DNA of 64,000 nt from Clostridium simiarum (GTDB lineage: Bacteria; Bacillota; Clostridia; Clostridiales; Clostridiaceae): positions 186,001 through 250,000 of the forward strand of contig NZ_JAHLQL010000004.1 of the NCBI RefSeq assembly GCF_018919175.1, in the 5' to 3' direction. A program made the translations under genes and the position numbers. Of this stretch, positions 47,412-56,060 are shown in pieces. The first letter of the stretch is position 1, and every line of letters starts with the position of its first letter. The notes under the pieces are model-generated. The model made no database searches. It was given only the letters and a program-made list of their open reading frames with translations, and was not told the DNA's origin.

Positions 47412-49421
47412 TTGGAAAACAAAAAAAGTAAAAGTCTAAAAACTAAAATGCTAATAGTACTTATATTGTTAATATGCCTAACTTGTATTTCTTTAGGTGT
47501 TCTATCATTTTTTATGAATAAAAATGCACTTAAGATTTCTAGCAAAAGTTTAATGAAAACCATAAGTCAACAGGTAGCTGTTAATGTAGAGGAAATTGTA
47601 AATAATAAATACTTTGTATTAGAATCCGTGGCAAACAATAATACAATTAAAAATGATGATTTTACCTGGGAAGAGAAGAAAACTATTTTAGATGAAGAAG
47701 TTAAAAGTCATGGACACTTAGTGTTAGGTATAGCTGATTTAGAAGGTAATGTGTTTTATACAGATGGTCTATCAAATAATATAAAAGAAAGAGACTATTT
47801 TAAGAAGGCTATAAAAGGTGAAAATGCTGTTTCAGAGCCTTTTGTTAGTAAAATAGATAATAAGAATTTATTTATGGCCTATGCAGTTCCTATTAAAGAT
47901 AATGGCAATATAAAAGGTGCTTTAATTGCTTTAAGGGATGGAAATGACATAGGTAAATTAAATGAAGGAATTGAATTTGGAAGCACAGGACAAGCTTATG
48001 TTATAGGACAAACTGGAAATGTTATAGCTCATAAGGATAGAGAGTTAGTTATTAAACAAGAAAATGTTGTAGAAGGTAAAGATCCTGAACTAAGTGAATT
48101 AGCAATTATTGAGCAAGATATGATTAATGGAAAATCAGATGTAGGAGAATATAGTTACAAAGGGGTAGTTAAATACTTAGGATACACACCTATTACTTCT
48201 ACAGGATGGTCAGTGGGAGTATTTATTGAAGAAAGAGACGTTTTAAAGAGTCTATATGATTTAAGAAGAAATGTAATTATTGTATCCTGTTTATTTATAG
48301 CTGTAGCTGTAATAGTAGTTTGGATTTTAGCAGATTACATATCTAAAGGATTAAATAACATAAGAAACCATATAGTTGTAATGGCAGAGGGAGACTTTAG
48401 TCAAAGAATTAATGATAAAGAATTAAATAAAAGTGATGAAATAGGAGTAATGGCAAATGCTTTAGAGTTAAGCAAAAGTTCTGTAGGCAAAATGATATCA
48501 AATATAAGGACAAACTCTACAGACATAGATCTTAGTTCTAAAGAACTAGTAAAAATATCTGAGGATTTTTCAAGCAATGCCCAAAACATATATTCAGCTA
48601 TTGATCAGGTTGCAGAAGGGGCTACTCAGCAAGCTCAAGACCTTGTTGATATAGTAAATATGTTAGAGAATTTTAGTAAGGATTTAGATGGTATGAATGG
48701 CAATATAGAAGAAATTAATACCATGACCAGTGAAATAAGCAAAAAAGCAGATATAAGCAATGAGGATATGCAAAAGGTAACCTTATCTTTAGATAAATTA
48801 GTAGAAAACTTTAATTATTTTTCTCAAAAGATAGGAAGTATGAGCGAGAGTGTAGAAAAAGTAAATGAAATAACTTATTTAATTAATAGTATTGCAGAAC
48901 AAACAAATCTTTTAGCTCTTAATGCAGCTATTGAAGCGGCTAGAGCAGGAGAAGCGGGAAGAGGCTTTGCTGTAGTAGCTGATGAAATAAGAAATCTAGC
49001 AGAAAGAAGTAAAGAGTCATCTGAAACAATTTACGATCTTGTAGGTAATGTTTTAGAAGAGGCAAAGTTAATGGTAACGGGTACTAATGAAATGAATTCA
49101 GAGTTACAAGAACAAAAGGTAAGCATAGAAAGTAGTATGGATTCTTTTAAAACTATATCTAACGCTATAGGTAATGTAACCCCAAGGGTAAACGAAATTA
49201 GCGAAGGTTTTATAACCTTAAATGAAAAGAAAAAAGATATATTATTTAAAACAGAAGGAATTTCATCTATATCAGAAGAAATTTCAGCATCCTCTGAAGA
49301 AATAGCAGCATCCAGTGAACAAATGGCTAATTCAAGCAAAGACATTTATAGTGCGGCAGATATATTAAGCAATAAAACTAGTGATATGATGAGAGAAATT
49401 GAAAGGTTTAAAACTCAATAA
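47412..49421 (+). CDS. Methyl-accepting chemotaxis protein
   Basis: Membrane chemoreceptor, 669 residues from a TTG at 47412, chosen because AAAGGAGAG lies at proper distance; the upstream ATG at 47367 lies inside the hairpin. Two membrane segments (about 13-33 and 295-317) flank a Cache-type extracellular domain ([33 protein letters not shown]). A HAMP region follows ([20 protein letters not shown]), then the signalling domain with the invariant tip [20 protein letters not shown]. The ligand is unknown. No other chemotaxis genes are nearby. Confidence 0.94.
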   Translation: MENKKSKSLKTKMLIVLILLICLTCISLGVLSFFMNKNALKISSKSLMKTISQQVAVNVEEIVNNKYFVLESVANNNTIKNDDFTWEEKKTILDEEVKSHGHLVLGIADLEGNVFYTDGLSNNIKERDYFKKAIKGENAVSEPFVSKIDNKNLFMAYAVPIKDNGNIKGALIALRDGNDIGKLNEGIEFGSTGQAYVIGQTGNVIAHKDRELVIKQENVVEGKDPELSELAIIEQDMINGKSDVGEYSYKGVVKYLGYTPITSTGWSVGVFIEERDVLKSLYDLRRNVIIVSCLFIAVAVIVVWILADYISKGLNNIRNHIVVMAEGDFSQRINDKELNKSDEIGVMANALELSKSSVGKMISNIRTNSTDIDLSSKELVKISEDFSSNAQNIYSAIDQVAEGATQQAQDLVDIVNMLENFSKDLDGMNGNIEEINTMTSEISKKADISNEDMQKVTLSLDKLVENFNYFSQKIGSMSESVEKVNEITYLINSIAEQTNLLALNAAIEAARAGEAGRGFAVVADEIRNLAERSKESSETIYDLVGNVLEEAKLMVTGTNEMNSELQEQKVSIESSMDSFKTISNAIGNVTPRVNEISEGFITLNEKKKDILFKTEGISSISEEISASSEEIAASSEQMANSSKDIYSAADILSNKTSDMMREIERFKTQ

Positions 49422-49462
49422 AAGCATTTATTACATATTAAAGCTAAAGAGATAAGGTATAA

Positions 49463-49492
49463 AGAACTCTAAATATCAAAGTTTAGAGTTCT
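49463..49492 (+). terminator. Terminator after the chemoreceptor
   Basis: AGAACTCTAAA (49463-49473) pairs perfectly with TTTAGAGTTCT (49482-49492); a T-rich tail follows. Confidence 0.85.
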
Positions 49493-49592
49493 CTATTTCT
49501 TAACAGGAGAAAAATGAGAATATAAGAAGAAATTACATACTAGTTTTCTTTTAAAAAAGCCTATTAATATTAATATAACTCTTGAAAAGGTT

Positions 49593-49621
49593 TTGACAAT
49601 ATGATAATATGAAGATAGAAA
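49593..49621 (+). promoter_or_regulatory. SigA promoter of the yhf-like cassette
   Basis: TTGACA (49593-49598), a 17-base spacer and TAGAAA (49616-49621); transcription would start near 49628. Confidence 0.7.
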
Positions 49622-49622
49622 G

Positions 49623-49636
49623 TACAAAATATTGTA
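49623..49636. promoter_or_regulatory. Candidate YhfZ operator, site 1
   Basis: TACAAAATATTGTA is an inverted repeat (TACAA-N4-TTGTA) centred on the predicted transcription start of the yhf-like cassette. A close relative recurs at 50603-50616. A repressor here would block initiation; YhfZ is the natural candidate (inference). Confidence 0.5.
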
Positions 49637-49656
49637 TATTGATATAAGGAGAGAAG

Positions 49657-50580
49657 ATGGATTTAAAAGCAAAATTAATGCAAAAAAATGGTTATATGGC
49701 TATGACTTTAGCTAAAGAATTTATTGCAAAAGATGTAGAAGACAGAATAGAGACTATAGCCAACTTAGCAGAGAAACATAATACAGCTAGAGGAACCATA
49801 CAATCTGCTCTGAAATTTTTGCAAGAATATAAAGCTATATGTTTAGAATCTAGAGGTCATCTTGGTACTTTTATAACTTATATAGACTATGGAAAGCTTT
49901 TAGAGGTTGCAGATACTAGGACTATATTAGGAGTTATGCCCTTGCCTTATTCTAAAAGGTACGAAGGACTAGCCACAGGAATACACAATAGTTCTTTTGC
50001 GGAAAGGTTCCCTTTGAATCTTGCTTATATGAGAGGGGCTAAAAATAGATTAGAGGCTTTAGAGGAAGGAAGATATGATTTTGCAGTTATGTCTTGTTTG
50101 GCAGCTGAGCACTATATTAAACAGGGAGAACCTATAATAATTGCTATGAATTTTGGTAGTAACTCTTTTGTAGATAATCATATAATGGCTTTTAATAACT
50201 TTTGTCAGTGTGAAATAAAAGATGGAATGAGAGTTGGTGTAGATACTTCATCTCTAGACCATGAGATAATGACTGTAAAAGAGTGTGAAGGAAAAAAAGT
50301 AGAATTAGTACACTTACTTTATAGCCAAATAATAAGCAACCTAATAAAAGGAAAAATCGATGCAGCTATATGTACTATAGATGAGGTAAAGGATAAGCAT
50401 CTAGATGTTAAGTATAAAATAACTTCTGGTGAGTATTCTGATAAAAATACAGAGGCTGTGCTTGTTATAAATAAAGAGAGAGAAGAGATGGGAAAGTTAA
50501 TTTCTAAATTTCTAAAAAAAGAAGAGGTTTTAAAATATCAAAACCAAGTTATAGAAGAAAAAATCATACCAAATTATTAA
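49657..50580 (+). CDS. yhfZ: YhfZ-like GntR/solute-binding-fold regulator
   Basis: A 307-residue regulator homologous to E. coli YhfZ. The N-terminal ~65 residues form a winged helix-turn-helix (RIETIANLAEKHNTARGTIQSALKFL). The C-terminal ~220 residues look like a periplasmic-binding-protein fold (MPLPYSKRYEGLATGIHN, GRYDFAVMSCLAAEHY, KGKIDAAICTIDEV) that would bind the pathway's effector. AGGAG precedes the ATG. It leads an eight-gene co-oriented cassette and has a promoter and inverted-repeat operator in front of it, so self-regulation is likely (inference). Confidence 0.85.
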   Translation: MDLKAKLMQKNGYMAMTLAKEFIAKDVEDRIETIANLAEKHNTARGTIQSALKFLQEYKAICLESRGHLGTFITYIDYGKLLEVADTRTILGVMPLPYSKRYEGLATGIHNSSFAERFPLNLAYMRGAKNRLEALEEGRYDFAVMSCLAAEHYIKQGEPIIIAMNFGSNSFVDNHIMAFNNFCQCEIKDGMRVGVDTSSLDHEIMTVKECEGKKVELVHLLYSQIISNLIKGKIDAAICTIDEVKDKHLDVKYKITSGEYSDKNTEAVLVINKEREEMGKLISKFLKKEEVLKYQNQVIEEKIIPNY

Positions 50581-50602
50581 GAGATATTTTTTAAAGCCAA
50601 TA

Positions 50603-50616
50603 TACAAAATTATGTA
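50603..50616. promoter_or_regulatory. Candidate YhfZ operator, site 2
   Basis: TACAAAATTATGTA in the 62-base gap between yhfZ and yhfY closely matches site 1, TACAAAATATTGTA: the first eight bases are identical, and both end in GTA. No clear promoter accompanies it. Confidence 0.4.
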
Positions 50617-50642
50617 CATTCGTTATTGCAGGAGGAGAAAAA

Positions 50643-50999
50643 ATGGATTTAACAATTAGATTAAATATTTTAAAAGAGGCAGGTCAAATAGATGAGGGTA
50701 TTTATAAGGATATAATAAATATAATAAATATGTTTAAAGAAAAGCATAATATTAGCCTTACAGAAGAAAACGCTTCAATGCTGATAACTCATTTAGCTAT
50801 CTCTTTTAAAAGGATAAAGGATGGAGAAATTGTTAATAGTATAGAAGAGATGATTTATGAAGAAGTAAGATGTAATGAAAATTATGATAAATCAGAAGAG
50901 ATTTTTAAGGACATAGAAAAGGTTATAGAATCTAGTATTCCAGAGGAAGAAAAGGTTTTTATAATGATGCACTTATGTGCACTATTAAATAATAAATAA
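50643..50999 (+). CDS. yhfY: YhfY-like stand-alone PRD-domain protein
   Basis: A 118-residue protein consisting of a single PTS regulation domain, as in E. coli YhfY. Conserved histidines occur in MLITHLAISFKR and near the end in IMMHLCALL; in PRDs such histidines are phosphorylated by HPr or EIIB. There is no DNA-binding domain, so it probably acts through another protein, most simply YhfZ or the YhfU/YhfT transporter (inference). AGGAGG precedes the ATG. Confidence 0.82.
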   Translation: MDLTIRLNILKEAGQIDEGIYKDIINIINMFKEKHNISLTEENASMLITHLAISFKRIKDGEIVNSIEEMIYEEVRCNENYDKSEEIFKDIEKVIESSIPEEEKVFIMMHLCALLNNK

Positions 51000-51016
51000 T
51001 ATAGGAGGCAATTAAA

Positions 51017-51376
51017 ATGATAAGAATAGTTATAGGTGGACAAATCGATAAGGATAGAGTAGCAGAGATAACTAAAAACATAGCAGGAGACAAAGCTACA
51101 GTTGAAATAAAATCAGACATTGAAGCTGCTATGGCAATTAAAACTGGACAAGCGGATTATTATTTAGGCGCTTGTAACACAGGGGGAGGTGGTGCACTAG
51201 CAATGGCAATAGCATTACTAGGCATGGGATTGTGTGCTACTGTTTCAATGCCAGGAAATATAAGAAGTGAAGAGGCAATTATTAAGGAAATTGAAGCAGG
51301 AAAAAAAGCATTTGGATTTACTCCACAACATGCTGATGTAGTTCTACCAATTATACTAAAGAAAATATTAGACTAA
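51017..51376 (+). CDS. yhfU: YhfU-like DUF2620 protein
   Basis: A 119-residue soluble protein of the DUF2620 family. It starts MIRIVIGGQIDKDRVAEI and contains a striking glycine-rich loop YLGACNTGGGGALAMAI, then FTPQHADVVLPIIL. Size, alpha/beta look and place directly before a polytopic transporter resemble a PTS EIIB component, but the cysteine of the loop is not in a clear EIIB P-loop. Function is unknown. AGGAGG precedes the ATG. Confidence 0.82.
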   Translation: MIRIVIGGQIDKDRVAEITKNIAGDKATVEIKSDIEAAMAIKTGQADYYLGACNTGGGGALAMAIALLGMGLCATVSMPGNIRSEEAIIKEIEAGKKAFGFTPQHADVVLPIILKKILD

Positions 51377-51407
51377 TCAAAAAATAATAAGATTGGGGGA
51401 AGATTTT

Positions 51408-52694
51408 ATGAATTATGTAGTTATAGCCCTTTTAGGGGCTCTTGCAGCCATATTATCAAATATGGGTGTTGCAGTATTTAATGATGGACTAAGACCTATT
51501 GTGCCAGAGTATCTAGAAGGAAGATTAGATAAAAAATCATTAGCCGCAACATCTTTTGCTTTGAGCTTTGGTTTGGTTATTGGGTTTGGAATTCCGGTTT
51601 CTATCGCTGCTTCTATTATTTTAATACATAGTATATTATTAGGAACAGATATAATCGGAACATGGTGTCCAGCAGGTAAAAAAGGTATTGTAATATCAGG
51701 AATTATAGGTGCTTTATATGGATTAGGACTTGTTAGCGGACTTCAAGTTATAGTGGATTTATTTGCTAAGTTACCAGTAAACTTCTTGCCACAACTAGGT
51801 CAAGTAGGGGCTCCTGTTGTAGCAGCTTTTGCGGTATTCCCAGCTCTAGTTGTAGCTTATCAATTTGGATATAAAAAAGGTATTATTACATTAATCATTT
51901 CATTTTTAGTTAGACAAATAACATTATATTATGGAAAATTCCAATGGAATGGAGCTAATATTAAAATAGATCAAGAAGGAATGGCTTTACTTGCAGGTAT
52001 GATTATAATGATTGTATTTGCTATGAAAGAAAAACCAGATCCTAATGCTCCTAAGGTGGATCTTGTATCTATATTTGCAGAAAGAGTTAAAAAGATTAAA
52101 AAGAATTTACCAGTATTAGCTGTTATGGGCGGATTAATTGCAGCAGCTACTAGTCTTAGTATGGTTGCTGGAGACCCAATCTCACTTAATTTACTTAAGG
52201 CTGGTAAAAATGTAGAAGCAGCTATGACTGCTTTTGCAAGAGGAATTGGATTTATTCCATTAGTGGCAACTACTGCTATTACTACAGGTGTATATGCACC
52301 GGCAGGAATGACCTTTGTATTTGTAATTGGATTACTTATAAAAAATCCTATATTATCTTTTGTAATAGGTGCAGCAGTAATGGCTCTAGAAATATTATTC
52401 TTAGATGTTATGGCTAGATTCTTAGATAAGTTCCCAGGAGTTAAAAAGTGTGGAGACAATATAAGAACTGCTATGAGTAAGGTACTTGAAGTAGCTTTAC
52501 TAATAGGAGGTTTAATGGCAGCAAATGCTATGGCTCCAGGTCTTGGACTATTCGTTGTTATAGGACTTTATGTGCTTAATAAAACATCAAAGAAACCTAT
52601 TGTAGATATGGCGGTAGGTCCTATGGGAGCAATTTTGGTAGGTGTATTAATTAACATATTATATATAGTTGGATTATACCTTCCACCAGCATAA
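51408..52694 (+). CDS. yhfT: YhfT-like polytopic transporter
   Basis: A 428-residue membrane protein with about 12 hydrophobic segments, homologous to E. coli YhfT. The start is the ATG at 51408, after GGGGGA; a TTG 15 bases earlier overlaps that site. Motifs such as NDGLRPIVPEYLEGRLDKK, GTWCPAGKKGIVISGIIGALYG and ARGIGFIPLVATTAITTG are recognisable in this family. It presumably imports the substrate processed by the rest of the cassette; the substrate is unknown. An intra-operon hairpin follows. Confidence 0.82.
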   Translation: MNYVVIALLGALAAILSNMGVAVFNDGLRPIVPEYLEGRLDKKSLAATSFALSFGLVIGFGIPVSIAASIILIHSILLGTDIIGTWCPAGKKGIVISGIIGALYGLGLVSGLQVIVDLFAKLPVNFLPQLGQVGAPVVAAFAVFPALVVAYQFGYKKGIITLIISFLVRQITLYYGKFQWNGANIKIDQEGMALLAGMIIMIVFAMKEKPDPNAPKVDLVSIFAERVKKIKKNLPVLAVMGGLIAAATSLSMVAGDPISLNLLKAGKNVEAAMTAFARGIGFIPLVATTAITTGVYAPAGMTFVFVIGLLIKNPILSFVIGAAVMALEILFLDVMARFLDKFPGVKKCGDNIRTAMSKVLEVALLIGGLMAANAMAPGLGLFVVIGLYVLNKTSKKPIVDMAVGPMGAILVGVLINILYIVGLYLPPA

Positions 52695-52764
52695 AAACAG
52701 TTTTAAATTTAAATATAATTTATTAACTATAAATTAACATTAAAGATAAAGATTAAAATTTTAG

Positions 52765-52795
52765 ATGTCTCAATATCTTTAAGGTATTGAGACAT
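52765..52795 (+). terminator. Hairpin inside the yhf-like cassette
   Basis: ATGTCTCAATATC (52765-52777) pairs with GGTATTGAGACAT (52783-52795), one G-U pair; TAATTT follows. It lies between transporter and enzyme genes and may be a partial terminator or a processing site that sets their ratio. Confidence 0.6.
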
Positions 52796-52819
52796 TAATT
52801 TAAGAAGGGAGTGAATTTT

Positions 52820-53695
52820 ATGAAATTAGTTGAAGGAATCACATACTCTCATGAACATGTAAAAATTGATTTGTCTGGAGTAAAAAACAATGAAGATTGT
52901 AATCTTAATGTTTTTGATGAAACTGTAGAGGAGTTTAAAGAACTTTATACAAAAGGTGTTAGAAACATAATTGAAGTTACTAATAGAGGTATAGGCAGAG
53001 ATGTTGAATATATAAAAGCTGTAGCTAAGGAAACAGATTTGAATATTTTATGTTCTACAGGATATTATAAATCACCATTTTTCCCAAAGGAAGTTTATGA
53101 TTTATCTTCAAAGCAGTTAGCAAAAATAATGATAGATGAAATTATAAATGGAATTGAAGATAGTGGTGTAAGAGCAGAAGTTATTGGTGAGATAGGAACC
53201 AGTCAAAACAGCATAGAGGAAGAAGAAAAAAAGGTTTTTATAGCAGGAGCTTTAGCTCATGTGGAAACAGGCAAGGCTATTATAACTCATACTACTCTAG
53301 GAAAATTAGGGTTAGAGCAAATTGATTTACTGAAATCTCATGGTATGAATATTGAAAAACTAATAATAAGTCATGTGGATTTAACAGGAGATTTAGATTA
53401 TATATTAAGGCTTATAGACAAAGGAGCAAATGTTGCCTTTGATACAATTGGGAAAGAAAATTATCAACCTGATGGTGTTAGAATAGATATGCTTAAAGAG
53501 ATATGCAAAAGAGGTCTTAGTGATAAAGTACTTATGTCTATGGATATTACAAGAAAATCTCATCTGAAGGGTAGAGGTGGTATAGGTTACTCTTATTTAT
53601 TAGATAATTTTATACCTAGACTTATAGAAAACGGAGTTTCAGCAGAAGATATAAAAACTATTACAGAAAAAAACATAGTAACAATATTAAATTAA
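52820..53695 (+). CDS. php: Phosphotriesterase-homology protein Php
   Basis: Amidohydrolase-superfamily enzyme of the PTE family, like E. coli Php (YhfV). Start is the ATG at 52820 after AAGGGAGTG. Metal ligands are visible: SHEH (H11, H13), E124 in VIGEIGTS in place of the carboxylated lysine of true phosphotriesterases, ITHT, ISHVD and SMDIT. Glutamate at the bridging position is also a feature of E. coli Php. The 291-residue protein may hydrolyse a lactone, ester or amide, but the substrate is unknown. Confidence 0.88.
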   Translation: MKLVEGITYSHEHVKIDLSGVKNNEDCNLNVFDETVEEFKELYTKGVRNIIEVTNRGIGRDVEYIKAVAKETDLNILCSTGYYKSPFFPKEVYDLSSKQLAKIMIDEIINGIEDSGVRAEVIGEIGTSQNSIEEEEKKVFIAGALAHVETGKAIITHTTLGKLGLEQIDLLKSHGMNIEKLIISHVDLTGDLDYILRLIDKGANVAFDTIGKENYQPDGVRIDMLKEICKRGLSDKVLMSMDITRKSHLKGRGGIGYSYLLDNFIPRLIENGVSAEDIKTITEKNIVTILN

Positions 53696-53727
53696 AAATT
53701 ATGTAAGAACTAAAGGAGAGACTTTAT

Positions 53728-54831
53728 ATGATTACTTATCCTTTAAAATCTATAGGAATAGAAGAAGCAAAAAAATTGCAATTTAAAATGGTAGATACAA
53801 TGACTAAATACTTTTCAGGAGAAGAAGTATTAAAACTAGGAGATTTAGGTGTAGTTAAGGGCTTAAACAAACCTAGTTATACAAAAAAGGTTGAACAGGT
53901 CTTAGCAGATTTTTTTAATACAGAAGCAGCAGTTTTAGTAAGAGGAGCAGGAACAGGTGCCTTAAGATGGGGACTTATAAGCTTTTTAAAGCCTGGAGAT
54001 AAAATCCTTGTTCATGATGCACCTATATATCCTACTACAGAGGTTACATTAGATACCATGGGAATAGACACTATAAAAGCTGACTTTAATAATAAAGAAG
54101 AAGTAAAAAAAGCTTTATGCAACCATAGTGTAAATGGAGCATTGTTACAATATACAAGACAAAAATTAGAAGATAGCTATGATATGGGAGAGATAATTCG
54201 CCTTATAAAAGATCACAGTGAAGATATAACTATTATAACCGATGATAATTATGCAGTAATGAAGGTAGATAAGATAGGTGCTGAATTAGGTGCTGATCTG
54301 TCTGGTTTTTCTTCCTTTAAGCTTTTAGGACCAGAGGGTATAGGAATATTAGTTGGTAACTCTGAATTAATAAATAAAGTTATACAGTTAAATTATTCAG
54401 GAGGAAGTCAAGTACAAGGTTTTGAAGCTATGGAAGTTTTACGGGGACTTGTATATGCCCCAGTAGCTTTAGCTATACAAGCTGAAGTTAACGAAGAGTT
54501 AGTTAAAAGATTAAGATCTGGGGAAGTTCAAGGGGTAAAGAATGCATTTTTAGCTAATGCTCAATCAAAGGTTCTATTAGTAGAATTTGAAGAAGACATA
54601 GCTAATATTGTGCTAGAAGAAGCAGAAAAATTAGGAGCAGCTCCAAATCCAGTGGGAGCTGAATCAAAATATGAGATAGTTCCAATGATATATAGGGTAT
54701 CTGGAACCTTTAGAAAGGCAGATCCTACCCTTGAAAAAAGAATGGTAAGAATTAATCCTATGAGAAGCGGTGCTGATACTGTAATTAGAATACTTAAAGA
54801 AAGCGTTAGTAAGGCTTTTGAAAGATTGTAG
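53728..54831 (+). CDS. yhfS: YhfS-like PLP enzyme, fold type I
   Basis: A 367-residue pyridoxal-phosphate enzyme related to aminotransferases and cysteine/selenocysteine lyases. It shows VRGAGTGALRWGL for phosphate binding, ITDDNYAVMKVD with the ring-nitrogen Asp (D172/D173), and the probable PLP lysine K198 in LSGFSSFKLLGPEGIG. Homologous to E. coli YhfS. Reaction unknown; it should act on an amino-group-containing intermediate. AAGGAGAG precedes the ATG. Confidence 0.86.
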   Translation: MITYPLKSIGIEEAKKLQFKMVDTMTKYFSGEEVLKLGDLGVVKGLNKPSYTKKVEQVLADFFNTEAAVLVRGAGTGALRWGLISFLKPGDKILVHDAPIYPTTEVTLDTMGIDTIKADFNNKEEVKKALCNHSVNGALLQYTRQKLEDSYDMGEIIRLIKDHSEDITIITDDNYAVMKVDKIGAELGADLSGFSSFKLLGPEGIGILVGNSELINKVIQLNYSGGSQVQGFEAMEVLRGLVYAPVALAIQAEVNEELVKRLRSGEVQGVKNAFLANAQSKVLLVEFEEDIANIVLEEAEKLGAAPNPVGAESKYEIVPMIYRVSGTFRKADPTLEKRMVRINPMRSGADTVIRILKESVSKAFERL

Positions 54832-54848
54832 AGAAGAGGAATGAGAAT

Positions 54849-56006
54849 ATGTTTTTAGAAAAGACTATTGAGAGAAACCCTAATTTAATAAAAACTGCAT
54901 TTCATCTTCATAAAAAGGGGCTTATATCTCCTGATACTTATGTATTAGATTATGATATGATTCTAGAAAATGCATTAATGATGAAAAAAGAAGCAGATAA
55001 ATATGGTGTAAAACTGTACTTTATGGGAAAACAAATTGGAAGGAATCCTTTAATTTCTAAAGCTTTAATTGATATGGGATTTGAAGGAGCTGTAGCCGTT
55101 GATTATAAAGATGCTAAAAGGCATATAGAAAATGGAATTAAGTTAGGACATGTGGGACATTTAGTGCAAATTCCTAGAGCTGATATGGAGATTATATTAT
55201 CTTCTAGACCAGAGACTATATCCATCTATTCTATTGAAAAAGCTAAAGAAATATCAGAGGTAGCAGTAAAGCTTGGTATTATTCAAAATATTACTTTAAG
55301 AGTTATTGCTAAGGGAGATATGCTTTATCCAGCCCAGTATGGAGGGTTTTACCTAGAAGAGTTAGAAGATGCAGTAAATTCTATAAAAAACCTACCTAAT
55401 ATAAATATATATGGTTTAACTTCCTTCCCTTGTTTTTTATATGATGATAAAGATAAAAGAATAAAGGAAACACATAATGTTGAAACTGTATTAAAGGCTA
55501 AAGAAATCTTAAAGAATATAGATATCAATATAGAACAATTAAACCTACCTTCAGCTAGTTGTACTGAAAGTATAAAGCTTATAAAAAGTTTTGGGGGAAC
55601 CCATGCTGAGCCAGGACATGGGATTACAGGAACAACTCCTTATCATAGCGATTATGATAGCTTTGAAAAACCTGCCATGGTTTACGTAAGTGAGGTTTCT
55701 CACAACTTAAATTCAGAAAGTTATTGCTATGGAGGCGGGTATTACAGAAGATCTAATCTAAAAAAAGCTTTAGTAGGAAATAGTTTAGAGGATTCTAAAT
55801 TAGTAAATGTACAAGAGCCAAGCTTAGAAAGTATAGACTATTATTTTACCTTAGAAGAAAACACAAAGGTTTCAGACACTGTAATAATGGCTTTTAGAAC
55901 ACAGATATTTGTAACACGTAGCGATGTGGCTATAGTTAAAGGCATAAGCACAGGAAATCCAGAGATAATTGGAATATATGATTCTCAAGGAGTTAAGATA
56001 AAGTAA
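54849..56006 (+). CDS. yhfX: YhfX-like PLP enzyme, alanine-racemase fold
   Basis: A 385-residue fold-type III PLP enzyme. The barrel starts with VLDYDMILENALMMKKEADK and the predicted PLP lysine K61 in LYFMGKQIGRNP; further on are FEGAVAVDYKDAKR and the C-terminal beta domain. Homologous to E. coli YhfX. It could be a racemase, epimerase or lyase acting on the same amino compound as YhfS. Two different PLP folds in one cassette suggest sequential steps on an amino acid (inference). AAGAGGAATG precedes the ATG. Confidence 0.86.
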   Translation: MFLEKTIERNPNLIKTAFHLHKKGLISPDTYVLDYDMILENALMMKKEADKYGVKLYFMGKQIGRNPLISKALIDMGFEGAVAVDYKDAKRHIENGIKLGHVGHLVQIPRADMEIILSSRPETISIYSIEKAKEISEVAVKLGIIQNITLRVIAKGDMLYPAQYGGFYLEELEDAVNSIKNLPNINIYGLTSFPCFLYDDKDKRIKETHNVETVLKAKEILKNIDINIEQLNLPSASCTESIKLIKSFGGTHAEPGHGITGTTPYHSDYDSFEKPAMVYVSEVSHNLNSESYCYGGGYYRRSNLKKALVGNSLEDSKLVNVQEPSLESIDYYFTLEENTKVSDTVIMAFRTQIFVTRSDVAIVKGISTGNPEIIGIYDSQGVKIK

Positions 56007-56060
56007 TATTTTAGATATATATTAAAAAGTTTTCAAATAAAAGATAGTGAGGTGATACTG

